From Haloterrigena alkaliphila (GTDB taxonomy: Archaea; Halobacteriota; Halobacteria; Halobacteriales; Natrialbaceae): a stretch of DNA of 64,000 nt. The translations under genes were made by a program, and so were the position numbers. Of the stretch, positions 25,646 to 34,632 are shown piece after piece (within the stretch, counting starts at the first letter, position 1; every line of letters starts with the position of its first letter). The notes under the pieces were generated by a model. The model did no database searches. It was not told the DNA's origin and was given only the letters and a program-made list of their open reading frames with translations. The stretch is from positions 2,232,001 to 2,296,000 of the forward strand of contig NZ_CP071462.1 in NCBI RefSeq assembly GCF_017352155.2. The letters are read 5' to 3'.

Positions 25646-25951
25646 ATGGCAGATATACAGGACGACGTATTCGACGCTCTGTCAAACGAACAGCGCCGGC
25701 AGCTCCTGTTCACGCTCGTCGAGTACGAAGAGTCGATTGATATCGACTCGCCGCCGGACGGGTTCGACGGCGGACAGGGTGCGATCGTCGAGCGATACCA
25801 CGTCCACCTTCCCAAACTGGCGGACTACGGGTTTATCGAGTGGGACCCGCAGACGAACGTCGTCGAAGAAGGGCCTCGGTTCGAGACCATCAGATCGGTC
25901 CTGCGGTTGTTGCTCGAGAATCGAGAAACGCTTCCCGCCACGCTGGCGTAA
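25646..25951 (+). CDS. DUF7344-type winged-helix protein
   Basis: 101 residues from ATG 25646 (MADIQDDVFDALSNEQRRQL). The helix pair DVFDALSNEQRRQLLFTLVE is followed by YHVHLPKLADYGFIEWDPQT, a winged helix-turn-helix with recognition helix and wing. It closely resembles the haloarchaeal DUF7344 regulators. The GTG at 25625 in frame is an alternative; an AT-rich ggaataaac about 30 bp before 25646 fits a leaderless start there. The receiver protein gene follows 47 bp downstream, so they may act together. Confidence 0.72.
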   Translation: MADIQDDVFDALSNEQRRQLLFTLVEYEESIDIDSPPDGFDGGQGAIVERYHVHLPKLADYGFIEWDPQTNVVEEGPRFETIRSVLRLLLENRETLPATLA

Positions 25952-25998
25952 GATCTCGCTACCGGCAGCAAACACGCGCGTACATCCATACAGCCTAC

Positions 25999-26466
25999 AT
26001 GCCCGCATTCTCTCAGCGACCGGCAGTCGAATCGATCGACGTCCTCCTCGTCGAAGATAGCCCGCACGACGTCCGCCTGCTTCGAGAGGCGTTCGAGATG
26101 ACTGAGACGAACGGCGAAACGAACCTGCACGTCGTGACCAGCGGAAGCGAGGCACTGGCGTTTCTGGGGCGCTCGGCCGAATCCGACGCTGATTCGCCAC
26201 CGAATCTCGTCCTCCTGGATCTGAACTTGCCGGACCACGACGGCCTCGAGGTCCTCGAGACGATCAACGCCGAGCCGACGTTACGGCGGCTTCCGACCGT
26301 CGTCCTCACCAGTTCGGACGCCACCGACGATATCGCGCGGTGCTACGACGCCAACGCCAGCGCCTATCTGACGAAGCCGACCGATCTGGACGGGTTCGTC
26401 TCGCTCGTCGAGTCGATCGAGCGGTTCTGGCTCACGCAGGTACAACTGCCCCCGATGTCGGCGTAG
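25999..26466 (+). CDS. Single-domain response regulator receiver
   Basis: 155 residues containing only a CheY-like receiver. Acidic pocket in VLLVEDSPHD; phosphorylatable Asp74 in LVLLDLNLPDHDG; Thr/Ser in VVLTSSDATDD; Lys126 in AYLTKPTDLDG. No output domain follows. Such stand-alone receivers (Rcp1-like) relay phosphate from histidine kinases, none of which is nearby. The winged-helix gene just upstream may be a partner, by position only. Confidence 0.9.
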   Translation: MPAFSQRPAVESIDVLLVEDSPHDVRLLREAFEMTETNGETNLHVVTSGSEALAFLGRSAESDADSPPNLVLLDLNLPDHDGLEVLETINAEPTLRRLPTVVLTSSDATDDIARCYDANASAYLTKPTDLDGFVSLVESIERFWLTQVQLPPMSA

Positions 26467-26789
26467 TTCTCGGTCCGTCACGGCCTCGAGTCGCGTGCGG
26501 CGCAGCGGGTTTTGCGGTCGGGTCGTCGTAGTCAGCGATCGACGCAAATAATTATCGTAGTTCCGTCATGTGAAGAAGGCAGGCCCCATAGTGGTTGGGC
26601 CAGATGGAACCCGCCATCGATACCTACCGACCGCGCCCCCAAGTAGCTTGTGTGATAATTCGAGTGAATGAAGCATTCTCGAGTGCTCACGCCGGAAAGA
26701 AACGATTTCGACTCGGTTGTGAACGCGAATTCTTTTCCATCCCCGCGCCCTATACAGCGTGTTCGGATTTCCGAATTCGTGGTTGGGCC
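26467..26789. other. Intergenic region before the TrmB-like gene
   Basis: About 320 bp without a convincing gene. It has AT-rich stretches near 26545-26560 and 26650-26665, and a TATA-like ctatacag near 26750-26757 that fits a start at 26790. The 12-mer gtggttgggcca occurs twice, at 26591-26602 and 26779-26790; the second copy covers the start of the TrmB-like gene and could be an operator. Confidence 0.4.
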
Positions 26790-27605
26790 ATGTCACAAGA
26801 TCAAATAACGACGGAGGCGATCAGCCTGTTGCAGGACCTCGGGCTACAGGAGTACGAAGCGCGCTGCTTCATGGCGCTGAACAAACTTCCCAACGGGACC
26901 GCAAAGGAGATTCACGAGATTTCCGAAGTGCCGAGGACGCGGGTGTACGACGCGATTCGGGTGCTCGAGTCACAGGGCCTGGTGGAAGTTCAGCACTCGA
27001 GTCCGCAGCGGTACCGCGCCGTCGGGATCAACGAGGCGACCGATATTCTCCGCCAGAAGTACACCGATCGGATCGACACGCTCGAGACGTACCTCGAGAA
27101 CACGGACGTTCAGGACCCCGAGGAGGACGACCACATCCAGGAGATCTGGTCGCTGAACGGCCACGAGGCGATCGAGTCGCGGACGCTCGAACTGATCGGC
27201 AACGCCGAGTCTGAGATCGCGTTCCTCGTCGTCGACGAGTCGGTCCTCTCCGAGGCGCTGTTCGACGGCGTCCAGCAGGCGATCGAACGAGACCTCACCG
27301 TCTTACTGGGCGGGCAAACGCCGGAGACGGCGGCGACGCTGGAGGGGCGACTGCCCGAGACGCACGTGTTCCAGACCGGTCTCGACTGGCTCACCGGAAG
27401 CGAGGCGGACGCGGAGGTCGCGATCAGTCGAATACTGCTCGTCGACCGGGAGACGCTCCTGATCGGGACCTACTACCCCGACGCCAGCAACGGCGAGTGG
27501 AAGGAGCAGGCCGTCTTCGCCAAGGGGCTCCAGAACGGGGTCGTCGTGCTCCTGCGGCGGCTCGTGACGGAAGGGCTCGCCGCCATCGAGGATCCGGGGA
27601 AGTAA
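26790..27605 (+). CDS. TrmB family transcriptional regulator
   Basis: 271 residues. The N-terminal winged helix reads ISLLQDLGLQEYEARCFMAL, NGTAKEIHEISEVPRTRVYD and AIRVLESQGLVEVQHSSPQR, the TrmB DNA-binding signature. A helical linker with IDTLETYLENTDV follows, and the C-terminal part (about residues 115-265) resembles the phospholipase-D-like/TrmB effector region, with EIWSLNGHEAIESRTLELIG. TrmB proteins in haloarchaea control sugar metabolism; the next gene is phosphoglucose isomerase, so control of pgi is a reasonable inference. Confidence 0.85.
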   Translation: MSQDQITTEAISLLQDLGLQEYEARCFMALNKLPNGTAKEIHEISEVPRTRVYDAIRVLESQGLVEVQHSSPQRYRAVGINEATDILRQKYTDRIDTLETYLENTDVQDPEEDDHIQEIWSLNGHEAIESRTLELIGNAESEIAFLVVDESVLSEALFDGVQQAIERDLTVLLGGQTPETAATLEGRLPETHVFQTGLDWLTGSEADAEVAISRILLVDRETLLIGTYYPDASNGEWKEQAVFAKGLQNGVVVLLRRLVTEGLAAIEDPGK

Positions 27606-27668
27606 CCCCCTCGTCGGTCCTCACCCCGTGACGGAACGCCTTTACCGCAGGCGGTCGCCGTCTCTCGT

Positions 27669-28970
27669 ATGCACGTCGACATCGGTAACGCGCTCGCGTC
27701 CGAGGTTTCGCCGGGCGTCTCGCGGGCGGCCCTCGAGCGCCTGGACGACCAGGTCGCGGACGCCCACGAGCGCATCGAGCGGGGGATGGCGAACGCCGAA
27801 CACGGCTACGAAGCGCTGAATCTCCCGGAGCGAACCGATCCGGACGAGATCAGCGCGGCGGTCGAACCGGTCGCCGACAGCGAGGCCCTGATCACCGTCG
27901 GCATCGGCGGCAGCGCGCTGGGTGCGGCGACGATCACGGACGCGCTCGCGGCCGAGAGCGACACTGAGGCTGTCTACCTCGACAACGTCGACCCCGAGTG
28001 GGTGTCGAACCACCTCGAGGGACTCCCCCTCGAGGAGACGGCGATCAACGTCGTCTCGCGGTCGGGGACCACGGCGGAGACGCTGGCGAACTTTCTGGTC
28101 GTGCGCGACGCCTTCGAGTCCGCGGGCGTCGACTGGACCGAGCGAACGATCGTCACGACGGGCGAGTCCGGACCGCTCCGCGACCTCGCGAACCGCCACG
28201 ATCTGCCCTCGCTGAAGGTGCCCGACGGCGTCCCGGGCCGCTTCTCCGCCCTCTCCGCAGTGGGGATGGTCGCCGCGGCCGTCTGCGGACACGACCTCGA
28301 GGCGCTGCTCGCAGGCGCCGCCGCCGAGCGCGAGACGCTGACCGGTTCGCTGTTCGACTGTCCGGCCTACGCCTACGGCGCGACCGCCTACGCGCTCGAC
28401 CAGCGCGGCGCCGGAATCAACGCGATGGTCCCCTACGCGGAGTCCCTCGAGACCTTCGCCGAGTGGTTCGCCCAGCTCTGGGCCGAGAGTTTGGGGAAGG
28501 ACGACCTCGGCCAGACGCCCGTGCGCGCCCTCGGCGTGACCGACCAGCACTCCCAGTTGCAGCTCTATCGCGCGGGCCCGCGCGACAAACTCGTGACGTT
28601 CGTCTCGCCGGGCGAGACCGACGACCGGCCGATCCCCGACACCGACGTCGAGGACCTGGCCTACCTCGGCGACGCGACGCTCGGCGAGTTGCTCGAGGCG
28701 GAGTTCGAGGCCACCGAGGCCAGCCTCGCCGCTGCGGGGCGGCCGAACGTCCGGCTCGAACTCGAGGCCGTCGACGAGTACGAACTCGGCGGCCTGCTGT
28801 ACGGCATGGAGGCGGCCTGCGTGCTCGCGGGCGAACTGTACGGCGTCAACACGTTCGAACAGCCGGCCGTCGAGTGGGCGAAGAAGGCGACTCGCGGCCT
28901 GCTCGGCGGCGGAGACTTCGAGGAAGCCGACGCCGTCGCCGAGAAGACCGAGCTACGGGTCGAACGGTAG
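27669..28970 (+). CDS. pgi: Glucose-6-phosphate isomerase
   Basis: 433 residues, SIS-fold enzyme that interconverts glucose-6-phosphate and fructose-6-phosphate, used mainly for gluconeogenesis and storage sugar in haloarchaea. Motifs: ALITVGIGGSALGAATITDA, NVVSRSGTTAETLANFLVVR (phosphate-binding SIS loop), GRFSALSAVGMVAAAVCG and a C-terminal GVNTFEQPAVEWAKKAT with the catalytic-Lys region. Length and start are typical. It is 63 bp after the TrmB-type regulator. Confidence 0.94.
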   Translation: MHVDIGNALASEVSPGVSRAALERLDDQVADAHERIERGMANAEHGYEALNLPERTDPDEISAAVEPVADSEALITVGIGGSALGAATITDALAAESDTEAVYLDNVDPEWVSNHLEGLPLEETAINVVSRSGTTAETLANFLVVRDAFESAGVDWTERTIVTTGESGPLRDLANRHDLPSLKVPDGVPGRFSALSAVGMVAAAVCGHDLEALLAGAAAERETLTGSLFDCPAYAYGATAYALDQRGAGINAMVPYAESLETFAEWFAQLWAESLGKDDLGQTPVRALGVTDQHSQLQLYRAGPRDKLVTFVSPGETDDRPIPDTDVEDLAYLGDATLGELLEAEFEATEASLAAAGRPNVRLELEAVDEYELGGLLYGMEAACVLAGELYGVNTFEQPAVEWAKKATRGLLGGGDFEEADAVAEKTELRVER

Positions 28971-29045
28971 TACCGACTTCGCCGCCGCCGAACTCCGGCC
29001 GCACTATTGCGGTGCGCCTATGGGTTCGCGCTCGAAGCATCACGT

Positions 29046-30176
29046 ATGAGCGATATCGCGCGGACCGCCGACGCCGACGGCGACGGTGACGCCGGCCCGG
29101 CCCCGTCCGCCGTCGTCCCGACCGTCGGCACCGTCCTCTCCGGCGTGATCCTCGCCGCGATCGTGCTCCCGGTTCGCCGCGGCGTCGACGACCCCGCGGT
29201 CTGGGTCGCGGGGGTCGCCGCCCTCGTCGCCACGGTCGCCTTCGTCGGGCGTCGCCACGGTCTCCTCGAGCGCGCCGTCGCCGGCCCGATCGCGGCCGGC
29301 GGGAGCCTCCTCGTGGTCGTCTGCACGGGCTACGCGATCACGCAGGGGGTCCTCGGCTCGGTCGCCCTCCCCGGCCTCGAGGGATCGGTGTCGGCGCTGT
29401 TCGTCGCGTTTTTCGTCGGGATGGCCGCCGTCGGCGTCGGCGTCGCCGATCGCGCCGGCATCGCGGGGCGGGGGTTGCTCAGCCGACTCACGCGGACGGT
29501 CGAGGTGGGAGTCGTCGCCCTCGTCGGCCTCCTCAGCATCTCGATCGCGGCGCTGTTCCTCTCGTTGCCGGTGACCGTCTTCGTCGGCGAACCCACGGAA
29601 CTCCAGGCGACGCTGATCCAGTATCCCGCCTACGCGCTCGGGCTCGGCGGGGTCGCCGCGGGCTATCTCGCCTACCGCGGGCACGATCGGTCGTTCATCG
29701 ACCTCGAGGCGCCGACGCCGCGGACCGTCGGCTGGATCGTCGGCGGCCTGATCCTGATCGTCGCCGCGAACGTGGGGATCGCGGAACTCATGGCCGCGCT
29801 CGGGATCGAGTCCTCCGAGCACACGACGACCCAGCGGGTGGCCGAGAACCCAGACCTGCTGGTGATCATCGTTCCGTCGATGATCCTGTTCGTCGGGCCG
29901 TTCGAGGAACTGCTCTACCGGAACGTCATCCAGAAGTCCCTCTACGAACGGTTCTCGCGGGCGGGTGCGGTCGCCGTCGGGAGCGTCGTGTTCACGCTCG
30001 TCCACGTCACCGCGTACGCGACCGCCGGGCCGGGCGAGTTGCTCGCGAGCCTCTCGCTGCTGTTCGTCCTCGCGTTGATCCTCGGAGCGATCTACGAACG
30101 GACGGAGAATTTGCTCGTGCCGGCGCTCGTCCACGGCTGTTACAACGCCCTGATCTTCGTCGATATGTTCCTGTGA
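29046..30176 (+). CDS. CPBP family intramembrane metalloprotease
   Basis: 376 residues with about eight transmembrane helices. The three CAAX-protease motifs are in order: FEELLYRNVIQKSLYERF (E-E-x3-R), FTLVHVTAYATAG (F-x3-H) and VHGCYNALIFVDMFL (H-x3-N). The first ~35 residues are acidic and cytoplasmic. The family includes CAAX endoproteases and bacteriocin-processing proteins; the archaeal substrate is unknown. ATG 29046 (MSDIARTADADGDG) is preferred over an ATG 39 bp upstream. Confidence 0.88.
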   Translation: MSDIARTADADGDGDAGPAPSAVVPTVGTVLSGVILAAIVLPVRRGVDDPAVWVAGVAALVATVAFVGRRHGLLERAVAGPIAAGGSLLVVVCTGYAITQGVLGSVALPGLEGSVSALFVAFFVGMAAVGVGVADRAGIAGRGLLSRLTRTVEVGVVALVGLLSISIAALFLSLPVTVFVGEPTELQATLIQYPAYALGLGGVAAGYLAYRGHDRSFIDLEAPTPRTVGWIVGGLILIVAANVGIAELMAALGIESSEHTTTQRVAENPDLLVIIVPSMILFVGPFEELLYRNVIQKSLYERFSRAGAVAVGSVVFTLVHVTAYATAGPGELLASLSLLFVLALILGAIYERTENLLVPALVHGCYNALIFVDMFL

Positions 30177-30209
30177 GGAGAAGTCGGTCGGCGCTCCCTC
30201 AGACGGGGC

Positions 30210-30668
30210 TCACGAGGGGTTTTTCCGGGCCAATTCCGACCCGCAGATCGGACAGCGGTCCTTCTGCTCGTCGAACTCCCGGCCACAGCCCTGACACTGG
30301 TAGTGCCAGTGGCGCTGTTCGTCGATCCCCTCGCGGGCGATCACTTCCACGTCGACGTTGAGTTTCTCCGCGACGTTTTGCATCGCGTAGTCGTCGGTCA
30401 CCAGGCTGGCGTCGAGTTCGAAGCTCGCTGCGACGAGGCGAACGTCCGTCTCGGAGAGGACGTCGAGGTCGCCCGACTCGCGGGCCGCGCGCTGAACCTT
30501 CTCGGTGGTGTCCTCGTTGGGAATGTGGATGTGCATCCCGGAGCCTTCCATCGCGTCGTAGCGATAGGCGCTCTCGTCTTCCAGTTCCTCGCGGACGAGC
30601 GGGATGGTCGCAGTCTGTTCTGACGTGTGAAAATCGTGAATAAACGCCGAGGAGTCGAGAACGTACAT
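30210..30668 (-). CDS. nob1: Nob1-type endonuclease (PIN domain + zinc ribbon)
   Basis: 152 residues. PIN domain: MYVLDSSAFIHDF with metal Asp5, then VREELEDESA, SETDVRLVAASFELDASLVT and DDYAMQNVAEKLN. The C-terminal zinc ribbon is CQGCGREFDEQKDRCPICGS. Nob1 trims the 3' end of 16S rRNA in late 30S maturation. The gene starts 4 bp after the PRC-barrel gene stop, so the two are co-transcribed; this pairing next to infB is common in haloarchaea. Confidence 0.9.
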   Translation of the reverse strand: MYVLDSSAFIHDFHTSEQTATIPLVREELEDESAYRYDAMEGSGMHIHIPNEDTTEKVQRAARESGDLDVLSETDVRLVAASFELDASLVTDDYAMQNVAEKLNVDVEVIAREGIDEQRHWHYQCQGCGREFDEQKDRCPICGSELARKNPS

Positions 30669-30672
30669 ACCG

Positions 30673-30918
30673 TTAGCGCTGGACGACGATGTAGTCTTTG
30701 ACCGCCTGAACGCGAGTGACGGGGACGAGGAAGCGACCGGTGTCATCGCGATCGAAGTCGACCTTCCGGGCGGGCAGGTCTTCGTCGGGTTCGATGACGA
30801 GATCGTGCAGTTTGCCGGATTTGAGATCCATAGTGATGTTGTAGAGCAGTCCGAGCTCGGTGCCGTCCGACCCCATGACGGACTTCCCCGAGAGATTTTC
30901 AGCGAGTATATCGCTCAT
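30673..30918 (-). CDS. PRC-barrel domain protein
   Basis: 81 residues forming a single PRC-barrel: MSDILAENLSGKSVMGSDGT, ELGLLYNITMDLKSGKLHDL, VIEPDEDLPARKVDF and LVPVTRVQAVKDYIVVQR. Archaeal PRC-barrel proteins of this size bind ribosomal or RNA-processing partners, as RimM does in bacteria. The first gene of the unit with nob1, divergent from infB. A TATA-like box (tttaatacc on the minus strand near 30940) precedes it. Confidence 0.88.
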   Translation of the reverse strand: MSDILAENLSGKSVMGSDGTELGLLYNITMDLKSGKLHDLVIEPDEDLPARKVDFDRDDTGRFLVPVTRVQAVKDYIVVQR

Positions 30919-31087
30919 GCATATCCGTATTTACTAATCGGTATTAAAAACAACGGGGTCCGTGCGAACGCGTGTCGGACCGACGCCGGTCGCGGTCGAT
31001 CGCGGCCGGCCCAGCCACCGTCGATGACGATGGGTTTAACTACCGCTCGACCGACGCTTTAGACAAGACCTTCTCGGGTGGTTCACC

Positions 31088-32887
31088 ATGTCGAATACGG
31101 ATACTCGCGACCCCACATCTCTCAGAACACCGATCGTCGCCGTCCTCGGACACGTCGATCACGGCAAGACCAGTCTCCTGGACAAAATACGCGGCTCCGC
31201 GGTCATCGAGGGCGAGGCGGGCGCGATCACCCAGCACATCGGGGCGACCGCCGTCCCGCTGGACATCATCTCCACGATCGCGGGCGACCTCGTCGACCCC
31301 GACGACTTCGACCTGCCCGGCCTGCTGTTCATCGACACGCCGGGTCACCACTCCTTCACGACGCTTCGCTCACGGGGCGGCGCACTCGCTGACATCGCCA
31401 TCCTCGTCGTCGACGTCAACGACGGTTTCCAGCCCCAGACGCTCGAGGCCCTGGACATCCTCAAGCGCTCGGAAACGCCGTTTATCGTCGCCGCGAACAA
31501 GATCGACACCGTTCCGGGCTGGTCGGTCAACGAGGACTCGCCGATCAACGACACGTACGAGTCCCAGTCCGACCGCGTGCGCCAGCGCTTAGACGAGAGC
31601 CTCTACGAGATCATCGGCAACCTCTCCGACAACGGGTTCTCCGCCGACCTCTACTGGCGCGTCCAGAACTTCCAGCGCAACGTCGGCGTCGTCCCCGTCT
31701 CGGCGATGACCGGCGAGGGGATCCCCGACCTGCTGACCGTGATGATGGGGCTCTCTCAGCGCTACATGAAAGAGGAGATGGAGATCGACGTCACCGGCCC
31801 CGGCGTCGGCACCGTCCTCGAGGTCAAAGAGGAGAAGGGGTTCGGGAAGACGGTCGACATCGTCCTCTACGACGGGACGATCAGGGCCGACGACGAGATC
31901 GTCGTCGGCGGCCAGAACGATCCGATCGTCACCGAGGTGCGCGCGCTGCTCCAGCCCCGGCCGCTCGCGGAGATCCGCACCGAGAGCCGGTTCGAAAAGG
32001 TCGACGAGGTCTCGGCCGCGGCCGGGATCAAGGTCGCCGCGCCGGACCTCGCGGACGCGATGGCCGGCGCGCCGGTCCGCGTCATCCGGGATCGCAACCG
32101 CGACGAGGTGATCGGCGAGGTCGAGGCCGAACTCGCCGACATCGCGGTCGACACCGCCGAGGAGGGCGTCGTCGTCAAGGCCGACACGCTCGGTAGCCTC
32201 GAGGCGATGGCCGACGCGCTCGGCGAGGCGGAGGTGCCGATCGTCCGCGCGGAGGTCGGCGACATCGCGCCGCGGGACGTCTCCGTCGCGTCGACGGCCG
32301 ACGACCCGAAGCAGCAGGTCATCCTCGGCTTCAACGTCGACGCGCTGGACGACGCCGAGTCCCGCGCGGAGGTCGACGACGTGGACCTCTTCACCGACGA
32401 GGTCATCTATCAGCTCGTTGAGGGGTACGAGGAGTACGTCGAGGGGATCGAGCAGGCCCAGCAGGACACCATCCTCGAGAACATCACCCGGCCCGCTCGC
32501 TTCCGCATCCTGCCGGATCACACCTTCCGCCAGAACGATCCGGCGGTCGTCGGCGTCGAGGTGAACGCCGGGACGATCCAGAACAACGCGAACGTCGTGA
32601 AGTTCGACGGCAACGAACCCGAGCGCGTCGGGCAGGTCAAAGGCATTCAGGAACAGGGCGAGGACGTCGACGAGGCCCGCGCGGGCAACCGCGTCTCGGT
32701 GGCCATCGACGGCCCCACCGTCGGCCGCCAGATCGAGGAGGACGACGAACTCTGGACGGAGATTCCCGAGAAGCACGCCAAGATCCTCGAGCAGGAACTG
32801 ACCGGCGAGATTCCCGGCGACGAACTCGAGGCGCTGAACATGTACCTCGACAAGCAGCGCAATCGGGACCCGTTCTGGGGGAAGTGA
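31088..32887 (+). CDS. infB: Translation initiation factor IF-2 (aIF5B)
   Basis: 599-residue GTPase that joins ribosomal subunits during initiation. G1 IVAVLGHVDHGKTSLLDKIR near residue 18; switch II FIDTPGHHSF; G4 AANKID. The domain II/III/IV region extends with TLGSLEAMADALGEAEVPIV and ends GDELEALNMYLDKQRNRDPF. No intein interrupts it, although archaeal infB genes sometimes carry one. It faces away from the nob1 unit. Confidence 0.96.
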   Translation: MSNTDTRDPTSLRTPIVAVLGHVDHGKTSLLDKIRGSAVIEGEAGAITQHIGATAVPLDIISTIAGDLVDPDDFDLPGLLFIDTPGHHSFTTLRSRGGALADIAILVVDVNDGFQPQTLEALDILKRSETPFIVAANKIDTVPGWSVNEDSPINDTYESQSDRVRQRLDESLYEIIGNLSDNGFSADLYWRVQNFQRNVGVVPVSAMTGEGIPDLLTVMMGLSQRYMKEEMEIDVTGPGVGTVLEVKEEKGFGKTVDIVLYDGTIRADDEIVVGGQNDPIVTEVRALLQPRPLAEIRTESRFEKVDEVSAAAGIKVAAPDLADAMAGAPVRVIRDRNRDEVIGEVEAELADIAVDTAEEGVVVKADTLGSLEAMADALGEAEVPIVRAEVGDIAPRDVSVASTADDPKQQVILGFNVDALDDAESRAEVDDVDLFTDEVIYQLVEGYEEYVEGIEQAQQDTILENITRPARFRILPDHTFRQNDPAVVGVEVNAGTIQNNANVVKFDGNEPERVGQVKGIQEQGEDVDEARAGNRVSVAIDGPTVGRQIEEDDELWTEIPEKHAKILEQELTGEIPGDELEALNMYLDKQRNRDPFWGK

Positions 32888-32937
32888 GTCCGTTCAGGAC
32901 CGCCGGCGGCGTCTCGTTCTTGACTACCCACTTGGCG

Positions 32938-33014
32938 TGCGGTGGCGCGCGCTGATCCGCGGTGAGTCACTGACGAACCGCGGTGCAACGCCGTGCGAGG
33001 GATGAGCGAGCGAC
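32938..33014. repeat. Dispersed intergenic repeat, copy A
   Basis: The stretch tgcggtggcgcgcgctgatc near 32938 and gtgcgagggatgagcgagcg at 32993-33012 recur with few changes at 50374-50395 and 50495-50514, in the same order and orientation. Neither copy lies in a gene. The spacing between the two motifs differs (about 40 versus 100 bp), so this may be a decayed mobile repeat. Confidence 0.5.
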
Positions 33015-33161
33015 TTCGGAGCGAGCGAATCGGCTGGGGAGGGCGTGGCTACTCCATGTTGCCACGCTAGCAAAAACGGTCTTCTTCATTCTGCTCTGTC
33101 TCGAGTATCCCTTGGGTTCCCGTCTCCATACGTCGGAGGTAAACGCCGACTGTGATCGCCG

Positions 33162-33539
33162 TCATTGTCGGTCGTTTTCGAGTCGAACCCGCGCCTCACC
33201 ATCCAACTCATCGAGCGGCTCCGTATCAGTAACCCGCCCGACGACGGTCACGGGCGCGGCGGCCCGCGGCTCGCCGTCCTCGCTGGCCGGCGTCGGACCC
33301 CAGAACAGACACAGTTTCCCGCCGGCCGGCCAGTAGGCGATCGCACCCTCGGGCACCGCTTCCCGTGCGTTCTCGAGCGGCGCATCTAGTTCGAGATCGA
33401 AGTAGAGTTCGTCGCCCCAGCGTGTCGCCTCGCCCGCGACGGGTAGCGCCGCCTCGAGGGCGGCCCTCGTCTCGGGTGCGTCGTCGGTCCACTCGGCCTC
33501 GAGGTCGCGGTCGGCGACGGTAACGCGGAGGTCGCTCAT
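33162..33539 (-). CDS. Cyclophilin-like fold protein (TM1367 type)
   Basis: 125 residues. Begins MSDLRVTVADRDLEAEWTDD; then LPVAGEATRWGDELYFDLEL, VPEGAIAYWPAGGKLCLFWG and PVTVVGRVTDTEPLDELDG. The AYWP-G-x-LCLFWGPTP pattern is characteristic of the cyclophilin-like DUF369 family. It lacks the prolyl isomerase residues of true cyclophilins; the role is unknown. The gene is convergent with infB across a repeat-bearing gap. Confidence 0.82.
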   Translation of the reverse strand: MSDLRVTVADRDLEAEWTDDAPETRAALEAALPVAGEATRWGDELYFDLELDAPLENAREAVPEGAIAYWPAGGKLCLFWGPTPASEDGEPRAAAPVTVVGRVTDTEPLDELDGEARVRLENDRQ

Positions 33540-33595
33540 ACGAACACGTCACGAAGCAGGGGTACTTCTCTGTGGCGACCGACTCGAGTCGCGTC

Positions 33596-34516
33596 TCAAT
33601 CCGCGGCCTCGACGGCCCTCGAGTCACGACGGTCGGCCCGGCCGCGAGCGCGCTCGAGCGCCTCGAGCACTGCTTCGGCGTCGTCGATCGCCGAGCGGTC
33701 ACAGCGGAGGTCGAACAGGCTACTGTCGAGGCCGAAGCGCCGCCGTTCGACGACGAGTTCGTCGTCGGTCAGGCGGACGCCGTCGATCGTCTCCCACGGG
33801 ACGAACTCGTTCCAGAACGATCGGTCGACGACGAGGCCGGCCTCGTGGGCGCGGATCTCCGGCGGGTTCCAGTGGTCGGTCTCGTCGAGATCGTACCAGC
33901 CGTACCGCCGCGAGAGGATCATGACGACGCCGTAGACGATCCAGAACGGACCGAGGTACCACTCCCCCTGCCAGACGCTGACGACGCCGGCGAGGATCAT
34001 AACCGCCATAATCACGGCGTAAGCCGGTTCGCCGTTCCACCCGCCGCTTCGCTGCCACGTCCACGTCGCGGCGGGTTCGTCGGCCGTGAGCGCGTCGACG
34101 TACCGGTTTTTCGCCATCCGATCGAGGCCGAAGCCCGAGACGCCGGCCAGAACGGCCGCGGCGACGGTCAGGACGACGAACCGGCCGGTGGCCTCGACCG
34201 GCGTGATCCCGGCGGTGAGGAGGACTGCGGTAAACGCCCCCGCCGGGGCGTAACAGCCGAGACGACGCCATCGGCTCCGGCCGATGCGCTCGGGGAGTCC
34301 CCGTGCTCCCCTGGCGTAGATGTGACCGACGATGGCGACGACGGTCACCGTACTCGGCAGGACGCCCAGCAGCGTCGCCGTCCCTACGTCGGCGAGTAGC
34401 CCCACGATCGTCGCGACGCCGGCCGCGACGAGGCCGAGGTAGAACCCGAAGCCGGCCTGAAAGCCGATATCGGGCTCGCCGATCTCGAGGGTCGGGCGGC
34501 GTTCGTGAGATGTCAC
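33596..34516 (-). CDS. Multi-spanning membrane protein with C-terminal soluble domain
   Basis: 306 residues from GTG 34516 (read as MTSHERRPTLEIGEPDIG). Transmembrane helices include FGFYLGLVAAGVATIVGLLA, LLGVLPSTVTVVAIVGHIYA, GRFVVLTVAAAVLAGVSGFG and AYAVIMAVMILAGVVSVW, about six in all. The last ~100 residues (FWNEFVPWETIDGVRLTDDE, LVVERRRFGLDSSLFDLRCD) look like a PH-like beta domain on the cytoplasmic side. The TATA-like box at about 34540-34548 on the minus strand lies 27 bp from GTG 34516, which decides the start. The function is unknown. Confidence 0.7.
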   Translation of the reverse strand: MTSHERRPTLEIGEPDIGFQAGFGFYLGLVAAGVATIVGLLADVGTATLLGVLPSTVTVVAIVGHIYARGARGLPERIGRSRWRRLGCYAPAGAFTAVLLTAGITPVEATGRFVVLTVAAAVLAGVSGFGLDRMAKNRYVDALTADEPAATWTWQRSGGWNGEPAYAVIMAVMILAGVVSVWQGEWYLGPFWIVYGVVMILSRRYGWYDLDETDHWNPPEIRAHEAGLVVDRSFWNEFVPWETIDGVRLTDDELVVERRRFGLDSSLFDLRCDRSAIDDAEAVLEALERARGRADRRDSRAVEAAD

Positions 34517-34537
34517 TGTGCTCAGGGGTTCGTGCTC

Positions 34538-34550
34538 CTCGTATAAAATA
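34538..34550 (-). promoter_or_regulatory. TATA-like box of the membrane-protein gene
   Basis: tttattttata on the minus strand is an unusually clear TATA element. Its spacing to the GTG at 34516 shows that the upstream in-frame codons, which would read through it, are not translated. Confidence 0.6.
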
Positions 34551-34632
34551 AACACGGACGTGACGGATCACCAATCGGTCGGGTGCGTATGCCGCGCCAA
34601 GGATTAACACACCGTTCGTGATGGGTAGCGGT

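Noticed and set aside
31088-32887. Intein in infB
   Set aside because: The reading frame matches IF-2 length and has no splicing motifs or insertion.
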